A stretch of 5,464 bases of DNA from contig CALHVU010000007.1 of assembly GCA_938036925.1 (NCBI GenBank), positions 1-5,464 of the forward strand, in the 5' to 3' direction. This document shows positions 5,260-5,464 of this stretch, one piece after another; position 1 is the stretch's first letter; each line of letters starts with the position of its first letter. The DNA comes from an uncultured Atopobium sp. GTDB taxonomy: Bacteria > Actinomycetota > Coriobacteriia > Coriobacteriales > Atopobiaceae. A program made the position numbers and the translations under genes. Under the pieces are notes generated by a model, which was not told the DNA's origin, made no database searches, and saw only the letters and a list, made by a program, of their open reading frames with translations.

Positions 5260-5296
5260 GGCGAGAAGAACGTTGCACTTGAACGATCTTCTCGCC
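5260..5296. other. large stem-loop with the recurring GGCGAGAAGA arm
   Basis: GGCGAGAAGA (5260-5269) pairs with TCTTCTCGCC (5287-5296). After an A-A mismatch, CGTT/AACG extends the stem around a seven-base loop. The stem is the same 10 bp as in the terminator at 145-172, but no U-run adjoins it on either strand. It lies between the cupin stop and the minus-strand terminator, so it would be part of the cupin mRNA 3' end. Another TTCTCGCC lies at 5309-5316. Confidence 0.7.
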
Positions 5297-5327
5297 AAGT
5301 GCTGGTTTTTCTCGCCAGATGTTGATC

Positions 5328-5464
5328 TTAGTAGGTAGGGTTCTCTACCTCAACCTTGTCGACCTCTTGGAAAGGAGCAAGGGTTGAGACCATGACGATT
5401 GGCTCGTCGTAAGGGTTGTTGACGTAGTGGACCTCGCCGGGCTCAATGTGGATGAAGTCGCCAG
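5328..5464 (-). CDS. cupin-domain protein, C-terminal fragment
   Basis: Only the last 44 complete codons and the TAA stop are present; the gene enters from the right edge. The segment GDFIHIEPGEVHYVNN matches cupin motif 2, the G-D-x4-(P)-x-G-x2-H-x3-N pattern, with the usual proline shifted by one (E7-P8 of the fragment). The histidine (H12) is the expected metal ligand. The following PIVMVSTLAPF is the terminal beta strand of the barrel. Small single-domain cupins bind a metal or a small ligand and have diverse roles; the substrate cannot be inferred here. The first cupin motif lies outside the window. It is convergent with the orphan gene and ends upstream of two hairpins, one of which is a proper minus-strand terminator. 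Confidence 0.78.
   Translation of the reverse strand, partial: GDFIHIEPGEVHYVNNPYDEPIVMVSTLAPFQEVDKVEVENPTY

Overview
The window looks like chromosomal DNA from a Gram-positive, Actinobacteria-like anaerobe. A member of the Coriobacteriia (Atopobiaceae, e.g. Lancefieldella/Olsenella relatives) is my best guess. This is an inference from the moderate G+C of the core genes, the Tat-type lipoprotein with a DUF5067-like domain, and the mix of neighbours; no rRNA or other decisive marker is present.

Layout, left to right. The 3' end of a YfcE-type metallophosphoesterase gene (+, 2-118) converges, across a bidirectional terminator (138-180), on a minus-strand gene for a zinc-ribbon single-pass membrane protein (211-1746). 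Upstream of that, also on the minus strand but 166 bp away with its own candidate promoter, is asnA (1913-2914), ammonia-dependent asparagine synthetase. A 283-bp divergent intergenic region separates asnA from a plus-strand dps ferritin-like gene (3198-3629). Immediately before dps lie a 15-bp palindrome and a 29-bp near-perfect palindrome with a Fur/PerR-like AAT-N-ATT centre, which fits iron- or peroxide-responsive control of a ferroxidase. dps ends in a strong terminator (3700-3731).

The 488 bp between dps and the next gene is not empty. It holds five copies of a 26-bp bipartite repeat (three direct, two inverted, 3761-3956). The central pair forms a long hairpin and the outermost pair forms terminal inverted repeats. 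Next come a TGTCCA-N6-TGGACA dyad (4001-4018) and a gene for a Tat-exported lipoprotein (4118-4603). A second copy of the same dyad (4621-4638) lies just after that gene's stop codon, ahead of a strong terminator (4645-4685). After it comes an A+T-rich orphan gene of unknown function (4706 or 4745 to 5209), which stands out in base composition and may be horizontally acquired. The window closes with a minus-strand terminator (5216-5247), a large stem-loop, and the 3' end of a minus-strand cupin gene (5328-5464).

The genes are mostly separate transcription units, not one pathway. The most unusual signals are non-coding: the 26-bp repeat cluster, the duplicated TGTCCA dyad flanking the lipoprotein gene, the dps operator-like palindrome, and the word GGCGAGAA, which recurs seven times, four of them as the arms of hairpins at the two ends of the window.
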